Positions 23,601 to 32,939 of a DNA stretch of 64,000 bases are shown here, piece by piece. Made by a program: the position numbers and the translations under genes. The notes below the pieces were generated by a model. The model had not been told where the DNA came from, did not search any database, and saw only the letters and a list, made by a program, of their open reading frames with translations. Every line of letters starts with the position of its first letter. Within the stretch, counting starts at the first letter, position 1. The DNA is from Oncomelania hupensis (lineage: Eukaryota; Mollusca; Gastropoda; Littorinimorpha; Pomatiopsidae): positions 24,770,887-24,834,886 of the forward strand of contig CM072525.1 of assembly GCA_036898135.1 (NCBI GenBank), written 5' to 3'.

Positions 23601-26600
23601 CGAGTTTTTCAAATTTCCGAAAAAAATACAGAAATTCTGTACGGGTAGGCATGTCTGGAGTCGCAACAAGTAACTCGGCCAGGAAGGCATAATACAGGTA
23701 TTAGACTGTATTTAAACACATCAGAAGATCAAGGACACCGATGGAAAATATATAAAGTAAAACCAAATACAGTGGAACCTCCGGTATCCGTCTCTCTGGT
23801 ATACGACTCCCTCCGTTATGTGACCTGAAAACTACTGACGGATTCACTTCCAATAATAAATGACCTCTGGTATGCGACAACCTCGTTTATGCGACCAGTG
23901 ACCGTGTCTTAAGCCCTTTATACGACCGTCTTAGGCAAAGAAATATCAGTTAATTTATTGTCTGTACCTTTCGCTTTTTTCTCCCATGCTATTGTCTGCT
24001 ATTTCCGGTTTGCAAGTAAGGGACATTACTCGCCTACACTGGCTTGTCAAAATGGCGTCGCGCAAGAGAAAAGTTTTGAGTTTGGCAGAGAAAGTTTTTC
24101 CCTGTTCAAAATGTCTGAAGACATGAATGTTTTCTATTTTTGAAGTTGTGAATAAAAGACAAAGCTAAAAATTAAACATGTTTTACAGTTTTCTTTGTCA
24201 GAGAATACATACTGGTGAGTGTGAAAATTATGACTACATACCCCTCCAAGCCTGATCCCCCCCCCCCCCCCCCCACCCCTTGTTTCCGGTATAAGACCAC
24301 CTCTATTATAAGACCGTTTTTTCTCAGATTTTGGACGGTCGTATACCGGAGGTTCCACTGTAATAGAAAACAAAGATATTCGTTTGTCACTGCACAGGAC
24401 ACACAGCCTTCCCAGGAATGTCAATTTTAGTGCTAGTGTCTCTCACTTCAAAATCAAATTTCTTCTTTCCCCACAAAAGTGTCACAGATTCCTCCACCCA
24501 CATCCAAATCAAACAGTTTTTGACACTTCCTTTCTGGTCTAAATCTCTCGCAAGAGCTTGTTTTCAACTGTATCAATTTCCGAAAAACAGGAATTCTCAA
24601 ACGGTTCGTAAAAAAACGTTGAAGGCAATAGAGTATTGAATAGTAACTAGAAGTGCCGTTCTCAAATGGTTTATAATTTGAGGATAATCTGCTTTGGGAA
24701 TAAAAATCGTCTGCTCAAGCTAAAGCAAAAACGAAACCTCACCTCTTCTCCCTTTCCCAAATTTTTTTTAGGAAGTAGAAAGATCAACACTGATCATGGG
24801 AGTCCTCCCTTACTCAACATCACAAATAACCTTATTAATCACACATGCTGGTACTTCACCGGCAACTTTTGTGAGCCGTCTCTGGTCACATAAGGGTTTC
24901 TTCAGGTACTTTGGCTTCCTCCATCCCTCTTTTTTGATTTTCTTTCCATCTTCTAATTATGATCTCTGTCTTTCCACCACATTTTTGTGGACGGAACGTG
25001 CATTTGTTGTGCATGTAACGTGTCAGTTTGCTTGCTGGTTACAGATCACTCACCATCAAGTCTTATTTAGGGTGGTTGTATTTCACCACTGTGTTATGGC
25101 CAACAGAAGAAGCAGGAAGAAATATACAGACTTTGAGATTAACTCATGTAACATACCCGTCTTGGTTCGAGACAAGGTGTTGGAAGATGTGACAGCTTGT
25201 GCTTCACTCTCAGCACTGCATCAGCAACAAGCTCAATTTTCCTCGGTTGTTCTTCTGTCTTGGCCGCAATGAAGAAACATGTTGCAGCAATGGCCTGAGA
25301 GGGCAGAGTTAAAGTACAGAAACATAACAAACTAAAACAACATAATAGCTTGGTTAAAAAAAAAAATTAAATTATAATTCAAAATTATAACAAGGGGAAA
25401 GTCCATGACTCAACTTAGCCTTTAGGAAATCTATTATGTACACAGTACAGTAACATACTAACAATAATTTATTTAAATAACAAAAACGTTGTAAATGAAA
25501 TAGATTAACTCTTAGCGTCCTGTTAGGTTTTCCATACATTTCTGCCTCAATCCTGTAAGGATTTCAAGTTTTGAGCAATAAATTGGGTTGTTACAATGTT
25601 AGTTTTAAAAAAAAATTAGTATAAATGTATTTCTTGTCACAATTACTTCATATTTTAGGATTTGTTGTCTGCGTGGTTATTCTGCATACCTAAAGTGTCA
25701 TTTTGAATTTAGCACTGTTTTTACCTGTACAAATCTTGAAACTAATAATTACAGGTAAACCTGTCAACTGTGTTAATAAAACAACAAAAAAAACACAATA
25801 CAGTGTGATTTGCATGTGAATGTGTCCACAGTCAACACAAAAAAGAGAACACTTGCAAATCAGTCACCTATCAATCATGAGGGTCGATGTATTGATGAAT
25901 AAAATCACAGGTAACTGCAGACAGTTATATGACCGAAAAGTTACCAAATCCAAACCTTAAAAAATATATATGATCACTAAAATCGTCCACAAAACCACTC
26001 GAAACTTGCAGAATAGATCGCGACAAGCAAACACGAGTCTTCCCGGAAGTGGACTAACGCTTCTCTCACGTACTAAAAGAGTTCTTTCTTCCTGTGATTC
26101 ATTACTAAAAATAGCACTATAGCGAAAAGCGCTTTACTGCGCTTCGGGAATAGAGGAAAGGTGCGCATTACTGCGTTACAGGACGCTAGGAGTTAAAAAC
26201 ACACAAAAAAACTTTTAAGAGTTATGGATTTCAAATTTATTTTAATTTTTTTTCGATTACATTACATTATTATTGCTTTAGGTCCAGCGGACTCTTCTGA
26301 GCCAAATCAGGACCGGACAACCCCCGATTTGCATAAAAGATCTGCTGAAACAACCCTAGTGGTAAAACCGAAAGTTCTCCACCAGCCAGTCACTTTACAA
26401 TAAAGACATCCCACGCAGGGGACGGCTGAGGCTTCACCCCAACTTATCGAACCCCCGTTTACAAAAACAAAATAGAATACAAACATCATTATAAATTATC
26501 AACAAAACGCATACATATAAAATGCCTACATTGCTAAATAATAACATCATAGGAAGCCCTAGAGACCACCCGGCAGAAAGCGCCCAAAATTCCCAAGCTG

Positions 26601-29600
26601 ATCCAACAGACCTTGATACACAAACAAGGAGTCTTGTCCCGAAAGAGTTTTCAAGAAAAAAGGTAGGAGACTGGTCTAGCGAAGAAGACAATAGTATAGC
26701 AGATTGATAGAAAAGAGCAGGAATGAGAAAGAGCAAATGAGAAAGACAGCGACAGTGGGAATTTAAAGAACTAAATTTCCAGAAAGTGGGGATACTATTT
26801 ATACTGAAACCCCCAGCACCCCAGGTAATTTATTTTCAAGTAGAACCACGGACTGATGTAACTGTACATTAAAACACATGGTCATCTTACCATAGAGAAC
26901 ACAGCAAATTTTAAAAAATCATATAGCAATGTAAACCTCATTAAAAAAATCGTAGTGACGTAATTTCTCTTAAAAATCAAGGGTAAACAGGTCTGACAGA
27001 AAGATCTACTCAACTTCACAACGACACAAGCAACAATAAAAACTAAAACACTTACAGATTTGGAAAACAAATTAGCAGGGATGGTTGTGGCGTAAGCGCG
27101 CCTCATTATCGTGCAACCTGTGTTGATGCAGAGCTGGGACCTGCAAATGGCGCACATCAGAATAAATTACTAGTTTGTGCACTAAATGGTTGGTTCTCTA
27201 TTATCTTACCAAATACATGCTGGTGAGTAGAGACACGATGATACCAAATACTCAGTGGCGTGCATGGACAAGATTATGACAAAAACTCACAGGCGGATAG
27301 TTTCTATATTGTTGTATTTTAAGGCAACCCCAAGGAATTATATGATGAAAGATACCTCTTGTTATACTTCAATGAAAAGCTCGGTATCCCACCTTCTCAT
27401 TGATGGTTAGTTTTTGCTATCCTGCTTCTCAAAAAGACAGAGAAATAACTATGTTTTGCGAGACGTTCTGAATGGCCTCTTCAAATTTCTCTCCGGATTA
27501 GCCTAGCAGTGGCAGTGTTCGAGTAAATAGCAGGAAATAACATGAATTGTGGGCAAAATAAACTAGTGAAGTTAAGAAATGCTTCATGAAGGTTGTATGA
27601 ACATAATCATGCAACACATTTATTAACCCCTGAATTTTATCCATGCAGGTTGTCTCCCTTAAGTTGACTTTTTTTTTCTGGTAAACTATGAATTGAGTGA
27701 CCATTTCATAAAATTATGTTGCAAAACTTTTGTTGCCTTCTGTTTTCCTCCTAAATTTACAAGCATAAAATTAGTGGTGTGATCACATTCTCTCTCTTTC
27801 TCTAAATAATAACTCTTAAGGTAGGTACTCCAAGCCCTTCATTGGCTCTTGTCCGCTCTGTAGTTTTGACTCAGTTTTCACTTCACTTTCAACACTTATT
27901 ATTAATGTAAAACTGCATCAAAACGAACAGTGGCTGTATTCAAATAAAAATTGAAAGCTTTATCTTTACATCTGTGTTGTTTTTAATGCATGTTTATGCG
28001 AAAGATTCTGAGAAAACAACTGACAGAGAGTTAGAGTTTCTCAAATCTTGGCTACTAGACTTGCCTACTGTACCAAGTCACTACTGCCGCAATCTCCCGT
28101 CTTAGAGAGACAAGCGGTTTTTGTACCCGGGGACACAAATTGCATCTTTGTATGATCAGTATGTTGCTGAGTGTGGGGAAACGGGGGTGAGAGTGGCAAG
28201 CATCACATTTTTCAGGCAGGTGTTTAGGACCATGGAAATGTCCATCTTTGTTCCCAGAAAGGACCAGTGTGACGTGTGTGTAAGTGCCAAGTATGGCAAT
28301 GCTCAGCCCCACAAATATGCCGCTCACATTCGCGGAAAAGAAGAGGCTAGAGAGGAAAAACGCAAAGACACAGAGAGTGCGTCTGACGAACTCTCAGTGT
28401 GGACAATGGATGTCCAAGCTGTGTTGCTTTGTCCACGCACCAAAGCAAGTGCCCTCTATTATAAAACAAAACTCCAGGTACATAATTTTACTTTCTTTAA
28501 CATGAAGACCAAGGAAGGGTTTTGCTATGTATGGGATGAAAGTGAAGGGGGGTTGTCAAGCGAAGTGTTTGCTTCCATTCAGTTTCAGCATTTTGATGCT
28601 TACCTTGATGCCCACCCAGAGGTCAAAACCCTAGTTGTGTGGAGCGATGGCTGCAGCTATCAGAACAAAAACACAAACGTCGCCAATGCCTACATACATC
28701 TGTCAAAACAAAGGGGGGTGGTGATACAACAGAAATATTTGGTCTCCGGGCAAACCAAATGGAGTGTGATTCCATGCACAGCACGATAGAGCGCCAGATA
28801 GCAGTAGCAGGAGATATCTTCACACCGCGTGAGTATGTCGTTCTCATGCAAAGTGCGAGAAGAAACCCTTTCCCCTACACGGTCAAAGAGCTGTCATTTT
28901 CCGACATGAAAGGTTTTTGTGGTGCCTACATTACAGGCATTCGTCCCGGCAGAGTCGCGGGCGACACCACAGTGTCAGACATAAGGGCACTCCAATATGA
29001 GCCGACTCCCCTTGTCCAATACAAAATACAGTTTTCTGATGTGTGGGAAAACCTTCCTCAACGAATGGTCCACACAACTGTCATGTGGGGAAGGCCTCTG
29101 TTCAACAGCCGTCTCCCAATCAAAGAACGAAAGTACAAAGACCTTCAATCACTCAAACATGTTATGCCCACCAGTGTCAAAGCCTTCTTTGACAATCTCC
29201 CATATCAGTAGTGACTCGTAACAGCTGAGTACTGATTTAACACAGAACTTTTTGCAACTTTAATCCTAATCTTGTAGAGGTTGATGCTGCTTTCTAAGAA
29301 AATGTTACAATAAAAGTAAGATAATACTTTTTAAGTGGGTGCAGTTAGAAGGGGAGGGGAGAAGATCTATGATGCATTTGAGTCAAGTACAAAATTAGTT
29401 TTACCGTTGATATTGCAAATTACATGAAGTTTTTTGTTTATCTTTATGTTATTGATGAAATTTTAAAAAAAATCAATATTGCCTATCTTGTGTTTTTGTC
29501 TTTTAAAAACTGTCTTATGCCTATCTCAAGTTTCACTTCTTGCCTATCTCAGCTTTTGTTAGTGCTCATTCTGCCTAAATCAGTTTGCAGGCAAACGAAC

Positions 29601-32392
29601 AAACATTTATCAAAACTGGCTTCAACATACATTGGCAACTTCACTCTGTGAAGATATATATATGAGTTCTTCTTCAATACTGGTATCACAGAGGGTGCTT
29701 CTAAAATAATTCATATTAAAATAAAAATATGAAAATAATCAACATAATGGTTATTAAGCTAGACTAACATAATGCAGACCTATAAATCTGTATGGTTTTA
29801 GCTATCTATATTACCTGTATCTTTAGAAAATGAAAAAAATATAGCTATGTGGAGGCACAAAATGGCGTTCTAAAACGGACTCAGTTGCAGTCGTTATTTT
29901 CTATGAAGAAAATGTATTGGAAAGGATATCGTAAATGAATCAATTATGCTAAATTTATTGAGTATATATAAATAACTTCTTAAATGAATGCAAAGATTTT
30001 TATATGGAGTTTGATATTTGCATAATATTTGATATTAAAAAAAAGCATTTCGGATGCTTCCAATCGTGTCCCGAAGTCTGATGTTTTTTTTCGTCATTGC
30101 TATGCTATTTTCGAAAAGGCTTTTTCAAATCGACGCATCCAAAACAAAAAATCCATAAAAACATTGTATTTTGCAAAACATTTAAACAAATAAACATTAC
30201 AGTGCTGTTTACTACGTAACGATTTATAGCTTCGCGTCCCAAATGTAGCATCCGAAATGCGAAATCATCGCAAACATTTTTTAATTCAAATTCACTTCTT
30301 CAAACTATCGTAGGCCTATACATTCATTCGCAAGGATATTCTTCACAAAATGATGACGTATACACAGGAAATAGGGAATTCCTGTGCATAGAAAAACACA
30401 ATTTACAGTGACGTGTCCCGATTTCCGGTAAGGTGTACATCCGAAATGCCATGTGCTTTCGAAGCAGTGTTTTGAAGACGACTTGATTTTCTTTGCCATT
30501 AAACTTACTTTTTTCCAGTAATATTTTAATCTAATTTCTCTATATATGTATCTTTGTATTCATAAATAATTATATGTAACAATAAATTTTTGTTTGTAAA
30601 AGAATGTTGCTGACTTTAAAAAAAAGAATTAAATTATTTTTATTTATTTTTGTGTACGTTTAGTGTGCAGCGTAATTTTGTCCCATTGTTTTTACAACAA
30701 TTAAGGTAAAATACATAAAATTAATGCCAGCCATACTACATCATACTTGATTTATATATTTTTTAAGAAATAAACTATACATCAAGCAAATAAAATATTA
30801 ATTTGTATAACTTTCTGCTAACAGCATTTCGGATGCTGCGGTGTCCCAATATTTCAAAGATCATTAAATGGACTCTAACAATACACATAAAATTTAATGC
30901 CAACCATCTTACAACATCATATTTGACTAATATAAAGCAAAAAAATAAACAAAATCATCAAGCAAATAAAATAATCAATTAAATAAAACTTCTTACCAAC
31001 AGCATTTCGGATGCTGCGGTGTCCCTAAATTTCAAAGCTCATTATTAGTTTTTAAAATGAGTTAAAATAGCTATTTCTTGCATAAACATTAAAACTCATA
31101 TGCCTTTTACATGTGACATGTAATTTCAATGATTATTATACTTTTTTTTATTTAAAAAAAGCATGTGTGGTGTCCCAATGATACATCCGAAATGCTTGCA
31201 TACACCCTCTACGTCAAGTACCTCTGCTAGCTCAGCAAGTTAACAAATCCATTTTCTTTTTTAATTATCAATTTCATTAATATTTTAACTATAAAAATTT
31301 ATGCTTTAAATTATATTTACTGTACTTTTATATTTCAGCCTATTTTACCCCTTTCAATCACCAGTATTGAAGAAGATCTCATATGCAAAAAAAATTCCGA
31401 AAGAATCTTTAAGTACAAAAATAACATGTTTTTATCGTTTATCTCAAAACTATGAAAATTGAGTTAGGCAATTATCTTATGAGCGTGACGATTTGGCATA
31501 TGGGGCGAATAAAACAATGAATATAAAAATACACACACACTCACGAGTCGCAAGGAGAGAACATCAAGATAGATAAAACAAAGACCTAAGATGAGTCATC
31601 TCGCTATAATGTCGGAGAAGTTGTCTCCTATTTAATTTTGTACTTTTTTTTTCACGGTACATCTTAATATTTTTTACGAAGATTCGACAGACCAAATAAT
31701 TATTGGAAGTTTCGACATTGGAATATTCAACGGATCAGTCAAACAAGCAATTCGTCGGAACTTCCAGTTACCTCAAAAACTACCATGCCCCTTCGGCTTC
31801 GTATAGGCCTACGTGTGGAAGGATTTATCATTTTATCATTTATGTTGAGGAGCATGGTTATTCAGCAGACACTGAGACAGTGTCCTAAAAAGTCCATCCC
31901 TGCTGACTAGATCAGTAGATGATAGATCAAATGACATAATTTTAAAGTATACCATATTTGCTTGCAGAAAATATATTCTAATTAACTATGAAAGCTCCAA
32001 TATGTTTTTAAAAATAAAGGTTTTGGCTACGGTAACTTGGGTAAGTCTACAAAATCAAAATGGCGCCGTATAGAAAATTAGCGTCTAACATTTAACAATT
32101 TAGTAATACGAATTAAACTAAAACCAACAAGATTTTACCGAAGAAAGCATACTTACGAATTCAACTTTTGCCCAATGTGCTGCTGTACGGTGCAGTTATA
32201 CTGCAAAGCTTGCTTTTCATTTTCGGCGCTCATACCATGTAAACGACTTGGGGTACGATTTAGCATGTAGTCTTCAGTGAGCCTAAATTGTTGATCACTG
32301 GATTTCTTCCATACTGGTCCTTGATAACCTTCCAGGCGCTGAAAATCGTCATAGGTATGTTCCAGTTTGGGGGTCTCGTTTGTCTGGGCCAT
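10042..32392 (-). CDS. CCNT: Cyclin T-like protein (P-TEFb regulatory subunit), complete, 10 coding exons
   Basis: Cyclin T pairs with CDK9 to form P-TEFb, the nuclear kinase that releases paused RNA polymerase II. The joined frame is 837 codons, against about 730 in vertebrate CCNT1/2. It starts MAQTNETPKLEH. The first cyclin box (about residues 50-155) includes NRTPSRLHG, GQKLNSSQLCINT and FFIAAKTEEQPRKIE. The second (about 175-265) includes HVDHPHAYVVK, ASKDFAQTAYF, VACVCIYLASKWARY and TENKDWWFYID. The tail is disordered, rich in Ser, His, Lys and Pro, and ends in a polyproline run plus Lys as vertebrate cyclin T does. Exons in transcript order: 32157-32392, 27056-27140, 25157-25294, 20757-20820, 18400-18462, 17687-17732, 15174-15264, 14680-14752, 14037-14110, 10042-11685. 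All introns are GT..AG and every junction keeps phase. The first box is unusually divergent (MRRAYA where MHRFYM is usual). Cyclin K was considered and rejected on the C-terminus. The exon chain is read by eye and untested. Confidence 0.92.
11734..12424. mobile_element. hAT-like non-autonomous element A, 6-bp TSD TACATC
   Basis: Perfect 14-bp terminal inverted repeats CAGACCTGCCTACC/GGTAGGCAGGTCTG, flanked by exact TACATC duplications (11728-11733 and 12425-12430). On the minus strand at about 11958-12042 it encodes MKRVRDTDSVSDEDSDCD followed by a Lys/Ala-rich stretch, like the start of the ORF in element G. No zinc finger or catalytic domain follows. It lies in cyclin T intron 9. Confidence 0.8.
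12590..12835 (-). repeat. SINE with fused tRNA-like and 5S-rRNA-like head, copy 1
   Basis: On the minus strand, TGTAGCCCAGTGGTGGAAAT resembles the box A half of a tRNA. After a short linker comes GTTAAGCAATGCCGAGCATG and GTTAGTACTTTGATGGGTGA, which match the internal control region of 5S rRNA. The body includes the antisense of CCATCTGAAAAGG / GGTTTATACTCCC, a motif shared with the SINEs at 6.8 and 32.95 kb. The head order is the same in the copy at 46.8 kb. Confidence 0.65.
12853..13766. mobile_element. TIR element flanked by TA
   Basis: TAGGGGTCCGATGCATAGCA near 12854 is inverted as CTATGCATTGGGCCCTA near 13749-13765. The inverted similarity continues inward through the AGACTTC/GAAGTCT pair and the AACTTCG/CGAAGTT repeats. 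The bases TA sit outside both ends, so a TA target site is possible. The interior holds an unrecognised 96-codon frame (13235-13525, +) but no transposase. A separate AGGCATGGGAATCTCCGA piece near 13002 matches one end of hAT-like element F. Confidence 0.55.
14037..14110 (-). CDS. CCNT: Cyclin T exon 9
   Basis: Residues about 266-290: GQELLKLLSFAPPIYKR, the end of the second cyclin fold (vertebrate HEFLQILEKTPNRLKR). Acceptor TTGCAG|TTCTGG, donor CAG|GTAAGA, ending in phase 0. Confidence 0.85.
14680..14752 (-). CDS. CCNT: Cyclin T exon 8
   Basis: Residues about 242-265: IPKSTENKDWWFYIDPNL, matching the IPVSTDGKHWWEYVD block of vertebrate cyclin T. Acceptor CTACAG|ATACC, donor G|GTAAGT. Confidence 0.9.
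15174..15264 (-). CDS. CCNT: Cyclin T exon 7
   Basis: Residues about 211-241: VHLTYMCVMYSPQTVACVC then IYLASKWARYQ, the second-box core helices. Acceptor TTTCAG|CGTCC, donor CAA|GTAAGT. Confidence 0.92.
15738..16689. mobile_element. hAT-like non-autonomous element J, 6-bp TSD ATATAG
   Basis: Termini CAGGGTGGAGAAC and GTTCTCCACTCTG (12 of 13 paired) with exact ATATAG duplications at 15732-15737 and 16690-16695. A GGGGCCCAGCCCCGG palindrome lies near the left end. A minus-strand frame at about 16236-16374 reads PKRDGLDSSIDEGEI and VREMDLESEKEIGTD before a stop. It has no ATG at the expected place, so it looks like a decayed transposase N-terminus. It lies in cyclin T intron 6. Confidence 0.8.
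16686..16845 (-). repeat. tRNA-headed SINE fragment, antisense
   Basis: On the minus strand: TAGTGCTGTTGGTTAGAACG (box A-like), GGTTGTAAGTTCGTCCCC (box B-like), then a tail with GGTACTCCATTTTCTTCCCT. This tail corresponds to the GGGTACTCCGGTTTCCTCCC motif in the SINEs near 40.1 and 52.6 kb. It abuts the right end of element J. Confidence 0.55.
17687..17732 (-). CDS. CCNT: Cyclin T exon 6
   Basis: Residues about 196-211: ASKDFAQTAYFLATN, matching vertebrate ASKDLAQTSYFMATN. Acceptor TTGTAG|CTTCC, donor ATAG|GTGAGT. This 46-base microexon is confirmed by phase and homology. Confidence 0.9.
18400..18462 (-). CDS. CCNT: Cyclin T exon 5
   Basis: Residues about 175-196: GFSVHVDHPHAYVVKGCHMI, matching [20 protein letters not shown]. 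Acceptor TTACAG|GTTTT, donor AAAG|GTGTGT. Confidence 0.88.
18830..19310. repeat. Probable old dispersed repeat
   Basis: It contains ATGACCTTGACCTTTGAGAA and GTTTGGTCAAAATCTGTTGG, phrases shared with repeats at 1.3, 3.15 and 53.5 kb. No coding function is seen. Confidence 0.4.
19396..20439 (-). mobile_element. piggyBac-like derivative P3 (TTAA-flanked) with transposase N-terminal remnant
   Basis: The ends are TTAACCCTCTAAC and the inverse GTGTAAGAGGGTTAA, with TTAA at both sides, the piggyBac target. On the minus strand at 20014-20229 is MADLVQVNDGEESDLDFHF followed by DNLFPSDLNNSNEEEP, an acidic stretch like piggyBac transposase N-termini. It ends without the catalytic DDD core. Poly-G and poly-T tracts interrupt the element. 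It lies in cyclin T intron 4. Confidence 0.65.
20757..20820 (-). CDS. CCNT: Cyclin T exon 4
   Basis: Residues about 154-174: ADINATVEEMKVLENVVLKA, corresponding to the LQQVQDLVILESIILQTLG helix. Acceptor TTCAG|GCAGA, donor TCG|GTGAGT. Confidence 0.88.
21347..23657 (-). mobile_element. hAT-like element B, 2.3 kb, near-exact 6-bp TSD (GAGACG/GAGTCG)
   Basis: Perfect 15-bp termini CAGACATGCCTACCC/GGGTAGGCATGTCTG, of the same family as A and G. The minus strand at 23053-23348 holds a decayed N-terminal transposase region in two frames: MAFKRMAKKCDCESESSTKK with YSEKCPF, then STICANQFGISAGDINDIKR. The zinc-ligand Cys/His pattern is partly lost. About 21.7-23.0 kb is unassigned internal sequence that may be a nested insertion. 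No catalytic core is recognised. It lies in cyclin T intron 3. Confidence 0.7.
23769..24360 (+). mobile_element. pogo/Tigger-like deletion derivative (TA-flanked)
   Basis: Termini CAGTGGAACCTCCGGTAT and ATACCGGAGGTTCCACTG are perfect inverted repeats between TA dinucleotides. CAGTGGAACCTC ends are typical of pogo/Tigger elements. Inside, an ATG at 24052 opens MASRKRKVLSLAEKV, the start of a CENP-B/pogo-type N-terminus, and the frame stops after 24 codons. An AATAAA follows near 24152. The DNA-binding and catalytic domains are deleted. A poly-C tract sits near 24250. Confidence 0.8.
25157..25294 (-). CDS. CCNT: Cyclin T exon 3
   Basis: Residues about 108-153: AIAATCFFIAAKTEEQPRKI, the KVEEQPKKLEH block that defines cyclin T box 1, then a less conserved helix. 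Acceptor CTCAG|GCCATT, donor CGG|GTATGT. Confidence 0.92.
25505..26196. mobile_element. piggyBac-like MITE P2 (TTAA-flanked)
   Basis: The ends TTAACTCTTAGCGTCCTGTT and, inverted, TTAACTCCTAGCGTCCTGTA match at 19 of 21 positions and include the TTAA target. No ORF of note lies inside. It is in cyclin T intron 2, just upstream of the ~540-bp repeat. Confidence 0.75.
26270..26820. repeat. Dispersed ~540-bp repeat, copy 2
   Basis: Collinear with 4448-4985 and nearly identical (GCTTTAGGTCCAGCGGACTC to AAAGTGGGGATACTATTTAT). It ends at CCCCCAGCACCCCAG and lacks the LINE-like tail of copy 1. It lies in cyclin T intron 2. Confidence 0.75.
27056..27140 (-). CDS. CCNT: Cyclin T exon 2 (divergent box-1 segment)
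   Basis: Residues about 79-107: SQLCINTGCTIMRRAYATTI then PANLFSKS. SQL-INT aligns without gaps to vertebrate [20 protein letters not shown], but HRFYM is replaced by RRAYA. Acceptor TTGCAG|GTCCC, donor TCT|GTAAG. Confidence 0.82.
27985..29211 (+). pseudogene. DDE-type transposase-like gene, inactivated
   Basis: One long frame can be followed from about 27985 (PTVPSHYCR) to TAG at 29209-29211. It is broken by an in-frame TAG at 28103-28105 and by a one-base loss near 28770, where QKYLVSGQTK should continue into MECDSMHSTIE. Visible blocks: CDVCVSAKYG (zinc-like CxxC), WTMDVQAVLLCPRTKAS, YVWDESEGGLSS, VVWSDGCSYQNKN, MECDSMHSTIE and FTPREYVVLMQSARR. The acidic residues in WTMD, WSD and HSTIE could be the catalytic triad of a DDE nuclease; that reading is inference and the family is not named. 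It sits in cyclin T intron 1 on the opposite strand. Confidence 0.7.
29662..31382. repeat. 1.7-kb AT-rich block bounded by a 23-bp inverted repeat
   Basis: ATGAGTTCTTCTTCAATACT at 29662 recurs inverted at 31360-31382 (22 of 23 bases paired). No target duplication is clear. The block encloses all copies of the CATTTCGGATG motif array. No coding frame of note is present. Confidence 0.5.
30045..31195. repeat. Array of six CATTTCGGATG motifs paired with GTGTCCC
   Basis: CATTTCGGATG lies at 30046, 30825 and 31003 on the plus strand. It lies at 30249, 30438 and 31184 on the minus strand. Five have GTGTCCC within about 20 bases, always on the plus strand (30066, 30413, 30841, 31019, 31170); the sixth has CGTCCC at 30235. 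When the motif is on the plus strand GTGTCCC follows it; when on the minus strand it precedes it. Part is a tandem duplication with a ~178-base unit (about 30710-31066). Function unknown. Confidence 0.7.
32157..32392 (-). CDS. CCNT: Cyclin T exon 1 (start codon)
   Basis: Residues 1-78 from ATG at 32392. The start gives MAQTNETPKLEHTYDDF; an in-frame ATG 18 bases upstream is possible but this one gives a cleaner N-terminus. FRLTEDYMLNRTPSRLHG and QQHIGQKLN match vertebrate WYFTREQLENSPSRRFG and LQDMGQRLN. There is an extra ~35-residue N-terminal extension. Donor TTC|GTAAGT. Confidence 0.88.
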
Positions 32393-32399
32393 ATTCAGC

Positions 32400-32620
32400 T
32401 TGAGATACAACGAAGAAAATGAATACGTTTCAAAAATCTATACACAAAAACACATGCTTTCCTCAAACTACAGCAGGAAAATAAATGGCGGCAATACTGC
32501 ATCCGGTGAGATTTAGGTTTTATTTATTGTTAGGCTTTACTACATCCGGTAGGGGGTTTATGACACGACACGACGCCAAGGAACGTATTTATAAGCATGA
32601 CACAAAGACACGCGTCAAAT
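32400..32620. promoter_or_regulatory. Candidate shared promoter region between cyclin T and KANSL2
   Basis: The interval upstream of the cyclin T start contains AAATGGCGGC (YY1-like) near 32484 and two CATCCGGT Ets-like sites near 32500 and 32551. CCG|GTGAGA at 32505 could be the donor of a non-coding first KANSL2 exon, joining the acceptor at 34648. All of this is inference from motifs; no TATA box is evident. Confidence 0.35.
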
Positions 32621-32939
32621 TTTATTTAAAATATATTAATATGTATATTTAGTTTTTTATTTTATTTTTATTTATTTAATTTCCAGTTTTAATTTGTTGA
32701 AACCGCAGTGCCGCGGTGAATGACACTTGCTTGAACTGAAATGAAAGGGAACTGAAAGGTGTGTTTTCTGTTTTCTTCGTCCATAATTTGTCATGTATTT
32801 TTATACACAATAAGTACTAAACAGTGAGAGGATAATTTGAATTGCGTTTGGGGTTTGCTGACTAGAGGCAGAACTGAAATAGATCCATTTGTAAAAATTA
32901 CGTGTGCTTGTAATTTATTATTGCATTTATTTACTCCCG

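Noticed and set aside
10042..32392. Cyclin K instead of cyclin T
   Set aside because: The EEQPRK block, the ENKDWWFYID segment, the long Ser/His/Lys-rich tail and the terminal polyproline-Lys fit cyclin T.
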